Source: Gigaspora margarita
Taxonomy: Eukaryota; Glomeromycota; Glomeromycetes; Diversisporales; Gigasporaceae
Direction of reading: 5' to 3'
DNA: 64,000 nt
NCBI GenBank assembly: GCA_009809945.1
Contig: WTPW01000609.1
Coordinates: forward strand, 292,011-356,010
A program made the translations under genes and the position numbers. The notes beneath the pieces were generated by a model. The model saw only the letters and a list, made by a program, of their open reading frames with translations, was not told the DNA's origin and did no database searches. Positions within the stretch are counted from its first letter, which is position 1, and each line of letters opens with the position of its first letter. Positions 33,537 to 45,906 of this stretch are shown one piece after another.

Positions 33537-35097
33537 GGCATCTCCCGCGAGAGATGCATCTCCCCGGGAGATATATCTCCCACCTGGCGTACTGATGCCG
33601 GATTGGGGGCCGGTTCATCCCGCCCCCTCCATATAAACAATGATTATCAAAGATTGATAATCATTGGTTTTTTTTTTATTATCAGTATTTTGTTTTTTTT
33701 TCGCTTGTTATTAATTTTTTTTTTTTTTTTTTAGCTTGTCGCTTTTCGCCGTTGGTGTCATGTCTTGTAGTCGTTGGTGTCTTGTCGTCGTTGGTGTCGT
33801 CGTTGGTGTCATTGTCATCGCTGGTGTTGTTGTCATCGTTGGTTTGGTGCCGCCGTTAGATTTCGTGAATTGATTTTGCGCCGCTGGTGACTTGTTGGAG
33901 TGGTCTTGCAGAATGTTCCTGTGGGGTGGTCTTGCGTGCATCCCAACTTTTTTGTGGGATTTCTCCGCCGTTCTTGTGAACTTACGTGTTTCCCCGGTGT
34001 TTTTGTGGAATGGCTTTGTATTCTTTTCTGGTGTTCTTATAAGTGGTTATGTGCGTTTTTTCACTGTTGATTTGGTTTTGATGTTTTTAGTTCTTCACTA
34101 TTTTTTTTTCATTTTTTTAGGCTTTTTTCTTTATACGGGGCTTGTCTTGTCTTGCTTCGTTGGATCTGGGAATTGCCAGGATGTAGCTCTTGGTGAGTAG
34201 TTAGTNNNNNNNNNNNNNNNNNNNNNNNNNNNNNNNNNNNNNNNNNNNNNNNNNNNNNNNNNNNNNNNNNNNNNNNNNNNNNNNNNNNNNNNNNNNNNNN
34301 NNNNNNNNNNNNNNNNNNNNNNNNNNNNNNNNNNNNNNNNNNNNNNNNNNNNNNNNNNNNNNNNNNNNNNNNNNNNNNNNNNNNNNNNNNNNNNNNNNNN
34401 NNNNNNNNNNNNNNNNNNNNNNNNNNNNNNNNNNNNNNNNNNNNNNNNNNNNNNNNNNNNNNNNNNNNNNNNNNNNNNNNNNNNNNNNNNNNNNNNNNNN
34501 NNNNNNNNNNNNNNNNNNNNNNNNNNNNNNNNNNNNNNNNNNNNNNNNNNNNNNNNNNNNNNNNNNNNNNNNNNNNNNNNNNNNNNNNNNNNNNNNNNNN
34601 NNNNNNNNNNNNNNNNNNNNNNNNNNNNNNNNNNNNNNNNNNNNNNNNNNNNNNNNNNNNNNNNNNNNNNNNNNNNNNNNNNNNNNNNNNNNNNNNNNNN
34701 NNNNNNNNNNNNNNNNNNNNNNNNNNNNNNNNNNNNNNNNNNNNNNNNNNNNNNNNNNNNNNNNNNNNNNNNNNNNNNNNNNNNNNNNTTTTTAATAAAA
34801 TTTATTATCATTACGCGATGACATTTTAATAATACTGTATGACGTAAATATGACAAATTAAAATAAATTAGCCGTGCGGGTGCTTGAAAAAATTAAATAC
34901 GTAGCACGATACTTGGACGAAGTATTTTTGTTTTTTTTTTTTTGTCCGAAGTTGATCGGTGAAAATAAAGGTCTGAGTAGTACGAATATGCCCAGTACTT
35001 CGGAATCATGTCATGTGATATTTGTGACTTTTGATTGGTTGGGATAGGTTGGGATATATATATCCCTGCGGGAGATGTATCTCTCGTGGGAGATGCC
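33537..35097 (+). mobile_element. GTTGGTGT-family TIR element containing an assembly gap
   Basis: Ends ggcatctcccgcgagagatg and, inverted, ggcatctcccacgagagata, flanked by TA. After a short hairpin (gattatcaaagattgataatc) and T-rich tract comes a block of tcgttggtgtcgt repeats, then a segment ending gctcttg-gtgagt. CG dinucleotides are frequent, in contrast to the surrounding old DNA, so this is a recent arrival. Frames through it are repeat artefacts. Confidence 0.65.
34206..34788. other. Assembly gap (583 N)
   Basis: Run of n inside the 33537-35097 element; the content is unknown and could include more of its repeat array. Confidence 0.98.
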
Positions 35098-35389
35098 TAA
35101 AAGCACCCATTAATTATATTAAATTAAAAAAAATTAAAATTAATTTGTACAAAAATATTTTAATCAGAGCTATTTGAGGTACAAATCTTTTTGTACTGGC
35201 CCATACTAATTTATGATTAAAGTGATGATTATAATATAATGAGATTTTGCAATTAAATAAAATGTAAAAAATTAAATATGCTTTTTTCTTAAGGATATAT
35301 ATATCTTAGCATAGTACATATTCAATATTTAAATTTTAAAACTATATAATACAGAGGACCAAGTTTATAATAGTTAGTTCCAATATACA

Positions 35390-37830
35390 GAATAGGCTAT
35401 GGCACCCTGTGTAGCTATGAGAACTAAGCTTGAAATAGTAAGCACTTCTATAGCAGATATTTGCAATTCTTCAGATACTATATCTTTATTATCTTTTGAA
35501 GTACAACACTTCTTTAATACCTTATTACTATAAACTGCTACCAACTATAACATCTATCTAATAGCAGAAATTAATAATGATTCCCTGTTAAAAAAAGACT
35601 TCAATAATAAAGAAATTAAACTATCTACAAATTCTTTAAATGACAAAAACTACACATCAACTCCAACCTTAGCCCTCTTGAGATATATAACCCAACAATA
35701 TGTTACAACAAATTCTTTTACTACTATAGACTACAAACTTTACCTTCTTCATAAACCATAGTCACTTTTTTGCAATATATACTAGAATATCACCCTATGT
35801 TTTATTCAAACCAATATATCAAAATTTCTATCAAACCATACTTTCAATTTGACTATATCTTCACTAAAGCACATATTTACCTTTTATATAAAAACTTTGT
35901 ACCAGATCACTTTATATTTTCACCATTTGGAGAACTATTATATTCTTTAGTATAGAACTTAAATTATCCAAAAACAATTTTCAAATACCAAACTTTACTA
36001 ATAATCTTTTTTCTCAACACCCAACTCACAACTATTACAACTCCAATCTTAATACTAATACAACTTCTATACCCAATACTTAAACAATTATAAATAATTC
36101 TAATATACCTTCAAATACACCAAATCAAGCTATACTACTTGAATTTGAATATATCTTAATAGCCTTATTTAATACAAATGATCTTTTATAGCCTCAAAAA
36201 ACTTCTTATTAAAGAAACCTTAACCAAAACCTATATAATATTTTTGGCCTTTCAGAAACTTATTTAACCCAGAAAAAAGGCAAATCTCTAAACAGCAAAA
36301 TAAAAAACTATACTAGTTTCTTGAGCTCCTTTTTTAACCTATATCAAACTGGAGTAGAACTTTTTATTCACAATAATATTTCTAAATCTATTGCATGTCC
36401 TCTTAATTTAAATGGCCATATAATAGGCTTTGACCTTTATTTCAAAAACAATTCTATCAGGTTACTTCAAATCTATATTTCTATTACTAAAAAAACAATT
36501 ACAAAATAAATACAAGAACATTTATTACATTATATCAAAATTCTAAATATTTATATATAGTTAGAGAAGACCTTAATAGTGTTCCCAATCCTCAAATTAA
36601 CTGATTCCCCTTAAAAAATTATCAATTCCACTCAATAAATATTTTATTAGTTACTAATATAAAGATAATTACTATCTCTTTTTTTCCAACTTTCAAAATG
36701 TTAAATTTTATTGCTCAAATATTCAGAGCAGAATAGATCAAATCTGGATATTACAAATATAGACTACATAGTTCTTTTTGAATCAAATCACAATACTGTT
36801 ATACTAGAACTATCTGTTATATAATTAACAAACCAAAACCATGCAAACAATATAAAAAAATTTTTTCCAAAAAAATTGCTTCAAAGAATATTTAGTAAAT
36901 TATACAATCAAACTATATTCAATTTGCAAAACTACACATAAAATAGTTCAAATTACTATCTAAAACTAGTTCAACAATCTCTAAAATAATCATCAAAAAA
37001 CTCTTATTAAAGCTGCTACTAAATATATTCCTTTTTTTCAAAATTAAACTATTAAAGAAATTAAATAAACTTCTTTATCAAAACAAATACATCTCTTCTA
37101 TAGATTTAAAGAAATACAATATCTTAAAAATTATACCTTCATATCCAGCTTTATTCTGCTTTGTAAAAAATATATTTTGCAATACTCTAACTGATCATTT
37201 CACTATTAGCATCTACTCTATTACAAATTAAAGAAGAATTTTAACAAAACAAAACTGCTTTTAATATTTAACAACAACAAATTACCTATAAAGAAATTTA
37301 ACAAAAAATTAAAATGACAACCTATCTTTTTTAGAAGCCCCAAAATTTTTTACAAAAAAAATTCTCAAAAAAAACAATTTACTCCTTATAGAACATGATG
37401 AAATTCTTAGTGATCTATAATTATTTTACTAAATACTTCAAAGAAAAACTATTTCAACTGACTCTATTCTCTTCTAAATTTAACTATCTCTACAAAACAC
37501 ATCCTGAATATGAAGAACACTATTATAACTTATTTTAGGACATCAAAGATCAAGAATAACAAGATACTTTAACTAATCTCCCAATCAAAAAGCAGCAGGT
37601 TCTTCTAAAATCTGCTATGAACATATTAAACATGCTAGTTACAAAGCAGAAACACTTTTTAAAAAACTCTTTAACAAATGTTTTCAACTTCAAAAAGTTT
37701 CTATAAATAGGACCCTAAACATCTAGTACAGAGATCATACATTATACATTTCAGCAAAATTCCAAAAATTTGATAAACAAAAAACAGGTTTTGGCAATTA
37801 TCTTGGCATCTGATAGTCCAATTTGAATAA
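35390..37830 (+). mobile_element. Decayed LINE (APE endonuclease and start of reverse transcriptase)
   Basis: Scattered frames read like a non-LTR retrotransposon. About 36240-36500 gives FGLSETYL... and GVELFIHNNISKSIACPLNL, matching AP-type endonucleases of LINEs. About 36700-36750 gives QSRIDQIWI-like residues. About 37580-37700 gives KAAGSSKICYEHIKH and LFNKCFQLQK, the KAPGPDGI-type opening of the reverse transcriptase. Many stops and shifts interrupt it, the RT core is missing downstream of 37830, and CG is almost absent, so it is an old 3'-truncated copy. Confidence 0.7.
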
Positions 37831-38410
37831 ACTTTTTTTAAAATAAAGCTCTCAGTAAGACATAACCAGTTTCTGAAATTGGGTTACGAAATCTGTAAAC
37901 TGCAACAAATTTTAAATTTTTGCAAAGTAAAACTTGATATACAAATATGGAATTTGCAGATAAATTTTCTAAATTTCTGCAAGTTCCCTGCATATTAATT
38001 AAATTATAATATTCTGCAAGTAAAATATTTAATTCACTTACAGGTTTTATATCAGATTATTAATATGCATTTTAGTAAATAATTTTTTAGCTTTCAATTA
38101 TTTTTTTTATATAAAAGCAATTGATTTTTACCATACTGTACATATGTAAATACGTGCATACATACAAATTTATAATTAGTAATAAAATATCAATATCATA
38201 TTTTTAATTATATATCTATTTTTGTCTTAGCAATACTTGAAAAAATATATTAGTATTGTTATAATAAGAGGTTTTACAAATTTTCTTATTTGTATATTAT
38301 AAAATTTTGAAATCAAAAGATGAAATGGAAGTGTTTAGAGACACCATTTGATAAAGTAAGTAAAAATTTATTTAAAATAAAGATCAACAAACTATTTAAT
38401 AATAATAAAA
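37830..38410. other. AT-rich stretch without recognised feature
   Basis: No open frame, repeat or RNA gene was recognised. 37865-38050 has several tgcaa-words but no clear periodicity. Confidence 0.5.
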
Positions 38411-38412
38411 AG

Positions 38413-38890
38413 TAAATAAAAGCTTTGCTCAAATTACTTACTGAACATTTGCTCAAATTACTTATTAAACCTTTGTATAAATTTTTTTTTTATCTAGTTT
38501 ACTAAACCCTTGCTCAAATTACTTACTGAACCTTTTTCTGCCGCTCAAATTACTCACTGAACCTTTCCTTTTTCTCAAATTACTTACTAAACCATTGCCC
38601 AAATTATTTACTAAAACATAGCTCAAATTACTTACTAAACTATTGTTCAAATTACTTATTAAACCTCTGTTCAAATTACTTACTAAACATTTACTCAAAT
38701 TATTTATTAAATCTTTGTTCAAATTATTCTTTTTTTATATAACAATTATTTTTTTATATTGCTAAACTTTGTTTAAATTATTTTTTATATAACTTATTGA
38801 ACTTTTATTTGAATTATTTTTTATATAACTTATTAAACACTTGCTTAGATTTTTTTTATATAGCTTAACAAATATTACTTAAATTATCTT
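38413..38890. repeat. ~24-bp minisatellite (gctcaaattacttactaaac)n, decaying rightward
   Basis: About 13 copies at 38413-38730. Beyond this the unit lengthens and degrades (tttgaattattttttatata...cttattgaac) to about 38890. The minus-strand frame with SNLxxGLV repeats is a by-product. Confidence 0.85.
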
Positions 38891-39607
38891 ATATATTAAT
38901 ATGTCTTAAAAAAGAACTTTTAAATAAATTATTATAGTTAAGCAAAAAAACATAAAAAAACTTATTAGATTTAATTTTATTCATATATAGTTAAGATATT
39001 GATCCAGTTCTATGACTTGAATTAATTCCAATATTTTGTCAAATTCTTTATCCAGAACTTTAGTAATAACCTTATTTATGCTAGTTGAATATTTATCTAT
39101 AAGTATCTTTAAAAGATTATTTATTTGTTTAATTTGATGTCAATATGAAATTTTAGTACATTACATATTTGATAATAAATACATCATTTTATTTTATCAG
39201 AATAAGATTTATGAAGTTAAATTCTGAAATCTCTTAATATTATCTCATTATTTTGTAAATAGATGTTTTTATTTGTATAACTATTTTTTATTTTTGTGAT
39301 AATTAATATATTTAGTTGTGAAAAAAATAATTATTTTTAAAATTTGCAAATAAAATTATTTAATTAGTTGTAATGTGCAATAAAATAAAAAATTAAATTT
39401 CAGATACTGGGCACATCTAACAAAAAAAATATATTCAATTCTGATTACTAGTGTTATTAAAATATATAGTTTTGTTATTTTTAGCAAATTAGATCAAAAT
39501 TGGCCAAAACCCAATTATGACCTATATGAGAGATGGCTGGAGTTCTCTATAAATTGAAAATCTTCCAATATGGGAGGTCAAAAGTTGAAACCACTGAATT
39601 TTTTTCT
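38890..39607. other. AT-rich stretch without recognised feature
   Basis: CpG-free, AT-rich sequence; nothing recognised on either strand. Confidence 0.5.
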
Positions 39608-39783
39608 AAGTAAATTTTTTTCAGACTTTAAATTAAAATATCTCAACAACCATTAAACCAAACTTGATAAATTTTTTTTTATTTTAATTTTATATAGTTA
39701 TAGAATTAAAATAAAAAAATTTATTAGGTTTGGTTTAATAGTTGTCAAGATATTTTAATTAAAATTTTTAAAAAAACTTACCA
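39608..39783. repeat. 176-bp palindrome
   Basis: aattaaaatatctcaacaac...aaaccaaacttgataaattttt and its inverse flank a short centre. Similar wording (tatcttaacaac) is found in the 28193-28390 MITE, so this is probably a related MITE. Confidence 0.65.
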
Positions 39784-39934
39784 AAAACAATTCATGGACT
39801 CACGGAACTCAAAAAAATTATGATGATTGTTGATCTAACTAAGTCGAAAGAGTGATAAATTAATAAAAAAAATTACCTGATGGCAACTTTTTCATCCTAA
39901 TTAAACAATTAGAAGATTTTTTATACTATTCGAC

Positions 39935-40372
39935 TGCATTGTTGTTATCTTTTTCAGCTCCTACTCCAAATAGATACCAATAATCATTCCACAAGTGTTT
40001 CCCAAGTCTGCAGATCTTTTATAAAGTTTGAAGTCTTGCGTTCCTCATTTTTTTTTGACACCGATTCCATTCTGATAGCATACACCTACGTTAAATAATC
40101 ATCATAATCAGCAATAGTCGCAGATTTTGAAAATATTTAACTACTTACCTTCGTCCTTTTAAACTCAAATTCTTTTTGCATAATAACAACCAACTTTCAA
40201 CATTTGCAAAATTTTAAAATATTCAAATGCCTTATGTTCATCCTTTTTAACTCCAATTCCTTCTTTTAACAGACACCAATATTGTATATTCTATAGCATT
40301 ATATATATTGGAAACTTTCTGATGATTTTCAAATGTCTTACATTCGTCCTTTTCAACTCTGTTGTAAAAAAG
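39935..40372 (-). pseudogene. Heavily decayed Sel1-like repeat gene fragment
   Basis: Minus-strand remnants of four or five Sel1 repeats: tttttcagctcctactcc, ctgcagatcttttataaag, ccgattccattctgatagc, atccttttaactccaattcc. No frame survives and no head or promoter is seen. It is the most diverged SLR relic here. Confidence 0.7.
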
Positions 40373-40379
40373 CCAACAT

Positions 40380-41063
40380 AAATGCGACAAATACTATGCA
40401 GATTTTTTTTACAAAATGACCGATTAGATACAGATCAATAGGCACTGATTATCAACTAGTTGTACTGGGTCAACTGGTTGTGCCGAGTCAACCAATTAAG
40501 AATTTACTCAACCGGTTAACTAAGTTTTGCTCAGTTCAGTTCGGTCACTCGATCATAGCATAATCAGTTCAAATCACTAATCAAGAATACATATAGGCAT
40601 ACCATCTGGTTATAGTATTTGATGTAGTATAGATCAATTGTTTATACAATTTTTGGAAATTTTAGAAAATCTAATGATATAAAGATCATGTAAATTTTAG
40701 CATCATCTGATTTTAGCATCATCTCTGACATTTATTAATATTTTATTAATTTTTATTTATTTGTATAATAAATAGATGCAGCTTAGATAATAGAAAATAT
40801 AATTTAGAGATAGTAATAAAATAAATTATTATAACAAAAAGTTACAAAAAAATAATATTTCAGGATAAAATGCAATAAATTATTGTAAGAGAAAAATAGT
40901 TAGTATTTTAATTAGAGAAAAAATAAAAAACTTAAAACAATATATTTTTATATATTTTTATATTACAAAAAGTAGAAGTAATAAAGAAGCAAAACAACAA
41001 TGTATAGCTTTTAAATTAGCTTATAATAAAAATAGTGAAAATAGAAATAGTTATAAAATTTAG
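40380..41063. other. AT-rich stretch with a short gtcaac/ggttgac cluster
   Basis: At 40455-40515 several copies of tcaactggttg / tcaaccggttaac occur close together. The rest is AT-rich and unassigned. Confidence 0.4.
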
Positions 41064-42781
41064 TTCTGATTTTTAAGATTATTTAAAAATGCTTTCAATA
41101 AATTTTCTTTATATTTTCTCTCCAAACAAAGTTATTCAATAAAGGTTCAATAATATTTCTTCTTCTTTTATATTTTGAAATAAAAATTTTGAGTAAATTC
41201 CAGATTTCTTCTATTTTGTTTGTATGAATATTTGGTCTTAAAAAATTTATTCAGATCCCTTAGTTTGTAAAAGTTTGCAGGCAAATTTGCTTATATAATT
41301 ACTATAAATATATCTCTGATCTACTTTTTTAATCATTTAAAATATTTAAATAAAATTTGGCATAATAATATTTGAAAACAAGGATTATATTTTTGAATCA
41401 TTTAATTTTATATTATAAGACAAAATGTTTATATTGCTTATAAGCTAAAAATATTGAATTTTAAAGAAATTTTTTAGCCAAAAAAATAATTTACAATATT
41501 TTGGCAAATTTTTTAAATATTGGTTTTAAAAATATAGTTTCTAATACAATATATAGTTTATATAAAGAATTACAACTTTCATAATTGTACTTTAAGTAAT
41601 TTACTTGTAAAAATTAAGACTTGTATTAGAAGTAAAAATTTTTTTTATAGATAGAGACATATAAAATTTGAGAAAACCTAAAGAAAAAATTTTATAGTAA
41701 AAGTTCCAAAACAAAACTTTAAACTTTTATTACACCAAAGATTTTTAATAATTTTAAAAAATTTTTATAATAAAATTGATAAAACAGAACTAATATTATA
41801 TTTTTTACTTAGAAAGTATATAGCTAAAATTAATATTTAAAGTTTTATTTAAAAAATTCAAAAATTTAAAATTTATGTAGGGAAGGAATATGTTTTATAC
41901 CTAATCTTTCTAGATTTTGGTATTCTTTCCATACATCAGAATATATAGTTGAACCAGATTTACATGTTGTTTTAGGATTCTTGTTAATGTTTCAGTATTT
42001 CTATTTTTGACAACTTCAAAAAACATTTTTCTTTTTTGGTTTTTTCAATACCTCTAACAATCCAGAAATCATCAAATAATAATTTATCTATTTCAACTAT
42101 TACCTTTGGCCCACAACAATAAAATCTTCTGATATTAAAGAATTAATAGCTAATCTTCTAAAATCACTAATAACATTATGTATACTAAGTCTAGCAATAC
42201 TAGTAATATTATGAACTCGTTGAATTCTAAGTTTATAAATCCAAAAGTATCCACTTAATAAAATATTATTGCATTTTAGCCTATGTTGTAAAAAAAAGTA
42301 TTTTTAAATACAGTAAATATCTTTTTACATTTCTATAACAAAAAACATTATATTTAAGATAATGATACATTTCCCTATTACAAAATTGACATTTTTTAGA
42401 GTTTTGAATAATTTTTTCTTTGATTAAAAACTTGATACATTCTTTTTCATCAAAGAATTATGTAAAGATTTTATATTTAAATGCATTTTATTTAATAATT
42501 ATAATTAATCTTATTCTTTATATATTTGTATGGTTATCGAAATCTGGAAAGATTAAAAATAAAATGCACATGAGCAAATCATTCAAGACCAAATCCTAGA
42601 AAAAGAATAATATATATTCATACAAACACAATAGAAGGAATCTGGAATTTACCCAAAATTTTTATTTCAAAACATAAAAAAGAAGAAATATTATTGAACC
42701 TTTATTGAATGAATTCATTTGAAGAGAAAAATATAAAGAAAATTTATAAAAAGGATTTAAATAATCTTAAAAATCAGAATT
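41064..42781 (-). mobile_element. Fossil Merlin-type (ISXO2/IS1595-like) DNA transposon
   Basis: Inverted repeats of about 175 bp (ttctgatttttaagattatt; ggaatctggaatttaccc; aagaagaaatattattgaac) bound a minus-strand relic of an ISXO2-like transposase. At about 42350-42470 ECIKFLIKEKIIQNSKKCQFC, an N-terminal zinc-ribbon start, is visible. At about 41920-42115 there are VIVEID (first catalytic D region), WIVRGIEKTKK and EVVKNRNTETLTRILKQH followed by a YSD-like stretch. These follow the order of Merlin/IS1595 proteins. Several breaks, no CG left, long inactive. Confidence 0.65.
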
Positions 42782-42789
42782 AATATTAA

Positions 42790-43136
42790 AATTGAAAATA
42801 AAATTCCTATAATATCTCCTTTAACAATTTTATTTTCATGTTTAAAATATGTAATACTTAAATCATTTATTATTTTTGAAATTGAATTATTAAAATTATA
42901 TTTTATTAATCTCTTTATTTATATTAAAATCATATATTAAAATATAATTTATTTATAACTTCTCCCTTTTCTTTTTTGTGATAGCTGCAGCTTGATCAGA
43001 TATTTTTACAATCAACATATAGGCTTGTAAAGCATATAAAAACAATAAAATAATAAATAATTAAAATTTTGTTAATTTTATTTTTTATTTTTTTATATTA
43101 ATATTTTTAAAGTAAAGCAGTATTTTATACTTTATA
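42790..43136. other. AT-rich stretch without recognised feature
   Basis: No frame, repeat or RNA was recognised. Confidence 0.5.
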
Positions 43137-43380
43137 TACCGTAAAATCTGAACACATGTACCCCCTATGTGGTTTACCTCTTGCCAGTTTGAAGTGCCAG
43201 TTGGTGATTTATACCCAGGTAAATAGGTATAATACATACTATATATATCATCCCAGGTAGGTATAGTAAAACATATTGTCTTAATATGGTGTACCCCCTT
43301 ATAGAAGTACTCTGGGTACTAAATTGAGCAATGGAAATACCCAGGGTACACATGTCCAGATTTTATAGTAGCTAATACAT
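43137..43380. mobile_element. 244-bp MITE, TIR taccgtaaaatctgaacaca
   Basis: Inverted ends taccgtaaaatctg..acatgtaccc and tactataaaatctgg.catgtgtaccc, with TA at the tips (Tc1/mariner type). The interior has further inverted pairs around cccaggtaaatagg. Confidence 0.75.
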
Positions 43381-43589
43381 ATTTAGAAAAATCAATTTAT
43401 ATCTATTTTTAGAATATAGAATTAAATAAGTTAAATTTTGTAAAAAATTTTATTAAACAATAATGCATTGAATTCAAACAAAATTAAAGTTATAATATAA
43501 TAAAACCAATTAAAGCAAAAAAATATGATACTGTTAAAATGATAATTTTTATAAAAAAAATATTTATCCTAAACATAGTTTTTTTAAAA

Positions 43590-43700
43590 AGAATATTGTT
43601 GTAGCACTATAGCATTATAGTGCTATAGCACTATGATGCAACCCTTATTATATAATATAATAGTTTATTATTTTGATACTATAGCACTATAGTGTTATCT
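43590..43700. repeat. Palindromic tagcactatagtgcta cluster
   Basis: Several overlapping copies of gtagcactata/tatagtgctat in both orientations, separated by an AT spacer; self-complementary microsatellite-like DNA. Confidence 0.6.
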
Positions 43701-43799
43701 TTTTTATTTATAAGAATAATAAAATTTCTGGTTACATGAATTGTTCATGCATGTTTTTATATTGACTAATTTTTTCTTTATCTGTTATCTGTTATAGTA

Positions 43800-44290
43800 T
43801 CATCACATTGTTGGTGTTGCTGGTGTTATAATTGTCATCTTTTTATTCTTGCTAGGTTGCGTTATAAGTACTATAGTTAATATTGTGTTGCTATTATTTA
43901 TTACATTAGTTTTGCCAGTTTTGTGTTATTTATGTCCATTTTTGCAAGTGACATACTGTTGGTTTTGGTTAATGCTTTTGATTTTTTTGTGTCATCATTT
44001 TGCTAGTGAATTAAGTAGTACTTTGCTTGTTCTTTTGGAACTTCACTTTTACTGGTGTTGGTGCTTTGCTTTGGTTCTTTTGTTGCTTTTAATAGTGCTC
44101 AATTAGCTGCAGCTTCACCTTTCTGGTGTTTTGCTTTTCTCTTTTGCTGGGACTTTTTGGTGTTGCATCATGTTGTTGCGTTGTCTAAATAAATATTGTT
44201 TTTTTGTCTGTTACTTTATTTTACTAACAATTTCTTTTTCATAATGTTCTACATTATATTGTCAATTTGTTGCTATTTCATTGTTTGTAG
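43800..44290 (+). mobile_element. Partial GTTGGTGT-family segment
   Basis: gttggtgttgctggtgtta and tactggtgttggtgctttg repeats with T-rich tracts resemble the interiors of 33537-35097 and 59936-61217. Ends were not identified. The open frame at 43849-44106 is a hydrophobic artefact of this composition. Confidence 0.45.
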
Positions 44291-44298
44291 GTGTAGTT

Positions 44299-44855
44299 AG
44301 TGTTTAAAATTTGATGTTCTCATGCTCTCAAGGAACATTAAAGTTTTTTTAAGAACATTAATGTTTAAAATAAAGTTTCTTATTTGAGAACATTTTGTAT
44401 AGATATAATGTTTTCAAAATATTTTAATTAATATATTATAATTTTTTATTACTATAATAATCTGGTTTAGGCTCTTAAACAAATTTGTAGACAAGAACTT
44501 ACTAATTTTAATAGCACTTTAAATACTAAAATTGGCCTAGTAAATCATGATATATATATATACTGTATATTAATTTTTGGTAACTATTAGTTTTTCTTTA
44601 CAATTTGCAAATATTTTATAAACATAAACAATTGAATAAATATAATTAGTTCAATTAATTTTAGTGTTTCAAGTACCATTGAAACCAGAAAGCACCTATT
44701 TATAATTATTTAAATAGCCCAAAATGGATTTATACAATAAAATATAAGCTTATTTTAAAAAAAATAATATTCTATATAATGAGAACATTAAAAAATTTTT
44801 GAGAACATTAATTTTCTAAACTTAGTTCACATAAGAACATAATTTTAAACACAGA
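44299..44855. mobile_element. 557-bp MITE, TIR tgtttaaaatt, probable 8-bp TSD
   Basis: Left gtgtttaaaatttgatgttc and inverted right gtgtttaaaattatgttctt; gagaacatt words recur in inverted array near both ends. It is flanked by gtgtagtt (44291-44298 and 44856-44863), suggesting hAT-type mobilisation. Confidence 0.65.
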
Positions 44856-45032
44856 GTGTAGTTGATATTATCGTATACTAGTGTCATTGATTGAGGTTGC
44901 TAATTGGCATTGTTTCTGGTATCTTTACTACATTTTGAATCGATATTAGCAGTAGGTTTTCTAGATAATAGGTTCTCCAAAGTGGATAATTTAGGGTTAG
45001 CTAGTTTACTAGGTTGATATTAGGTCTAGTAT

Positions 45033-45906
45033 CCAGGGGTGACCGTACTCATTACACAAAATTACGAAAATCTCCGAAGAGGTGATAACCAATCAAAATC
45101 GTAGATTTTCGAAATAACAAAGTCATAAAAAAATGTAAAAACAAAGTGAAATAAATTAAAGAAAATACATTAAAGACTATATATTAAAGTTCATAATAAA
45201 TGCTCTAAATCCGGTTGCAGTAGATAAGTATTTTTATTTATTTATTTGTTTATTAATTCATCTATTTATTAACGAATTATAATAACCAAGTTTTAACTAT
45301 CGTTAATAATTTTTGATACGATAAAGCTCTATGTCTAGTCTAAAACACAATGTTAAATGTCTGATGCGATCTTTACAATGCAATAATTATTCTATTGATG
45401 GAAATATTTATGATCTTGGTACAGTATACAATGTATATACTGGTATACACGGCTTCTATTTTAAACAAAAAAAAGAAATTATATAGTTAGTTAAGCTGCT
45501 ATTACTGTATTATGCTTTAATTAAAAGATTTCTAAACAAATACATATAATAATAATGAAATGTTTGAAATATTATCTTCGCTGAATCGTTACCTTTAACT
45601 TTTCATACTTTTTTTTCATTCGACAAGTTGAATTTAGTTAACCTAATAGTTTATATACTTTTGACAATATGCTTTTTAATAGTAACTTTGCTAGGTAATA
45701 GCAGTACAAGGACGTGGGATTAATGGGGATTAAAGAAATATGTTATAGAATGGTTCGAATACTTCAAGTTTGCTTAATACACTTTGCTACGTTTCATAAG
45801 CAGGATAAGTTACCTGCCTTTCCTAAAAAAGTATTGTAAAACAATATAAAAAAAATTCTTATCAATTGTGTAATGATCTACAAATTGATGAGACGGTCAC
45901 CCCTGG
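45033..45906. mobile_element. 874-bp young TIR element with 11-bp target duplication
   Basis: Ends ccaggggtgaccgt (45033-45046) and its perfect inverse (45893-45906), flanked by identical aggtctagtat (45022-45032 and 45907-45917). CG is retained inside but rare outside. It has no readable transposase, so it is a non-autonomous, Mutator-like element inserted into old ttaggg-rich sequence. Confidence 0.85.

Larger units (their letters stand above)
32747..35202. mobile_element. Old TIR element hosting two younger insertions
   Basis: Left ggccagtgcaaaaagatttg(tacctcaaa) and inverted right gggccagtacaaaaagattt(gtacctcaaa). A single similar end is at 30930-30955. Inside lie a hAT-like MITE (33117-33391) and the CpG-rich element at 33537-35097. 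Confidence 0.6.

Noticed and set aside
33892-34200. 102-aa hydrophobic frame reaching the gap
   Set aside because: Composition follows GTTGGTGT/T-rich element sequence; the same kind of frame appears at 43849-44106 and 60106-61063.
34131-34856. 241-aa frame across the assembly gap
   Set aside because: Mostly unknown residues from 583 N; open only because gaps have no stops.
35770-36509. Frames of 61 and 62 aa as separate host genes
   Set aside because: They read as parts of a decayed LINE on the same strand.
38519-38722. 67-aa frame of SNLxxGLV repeats
   Set aside because: Product of the 24-bp minisatellite.
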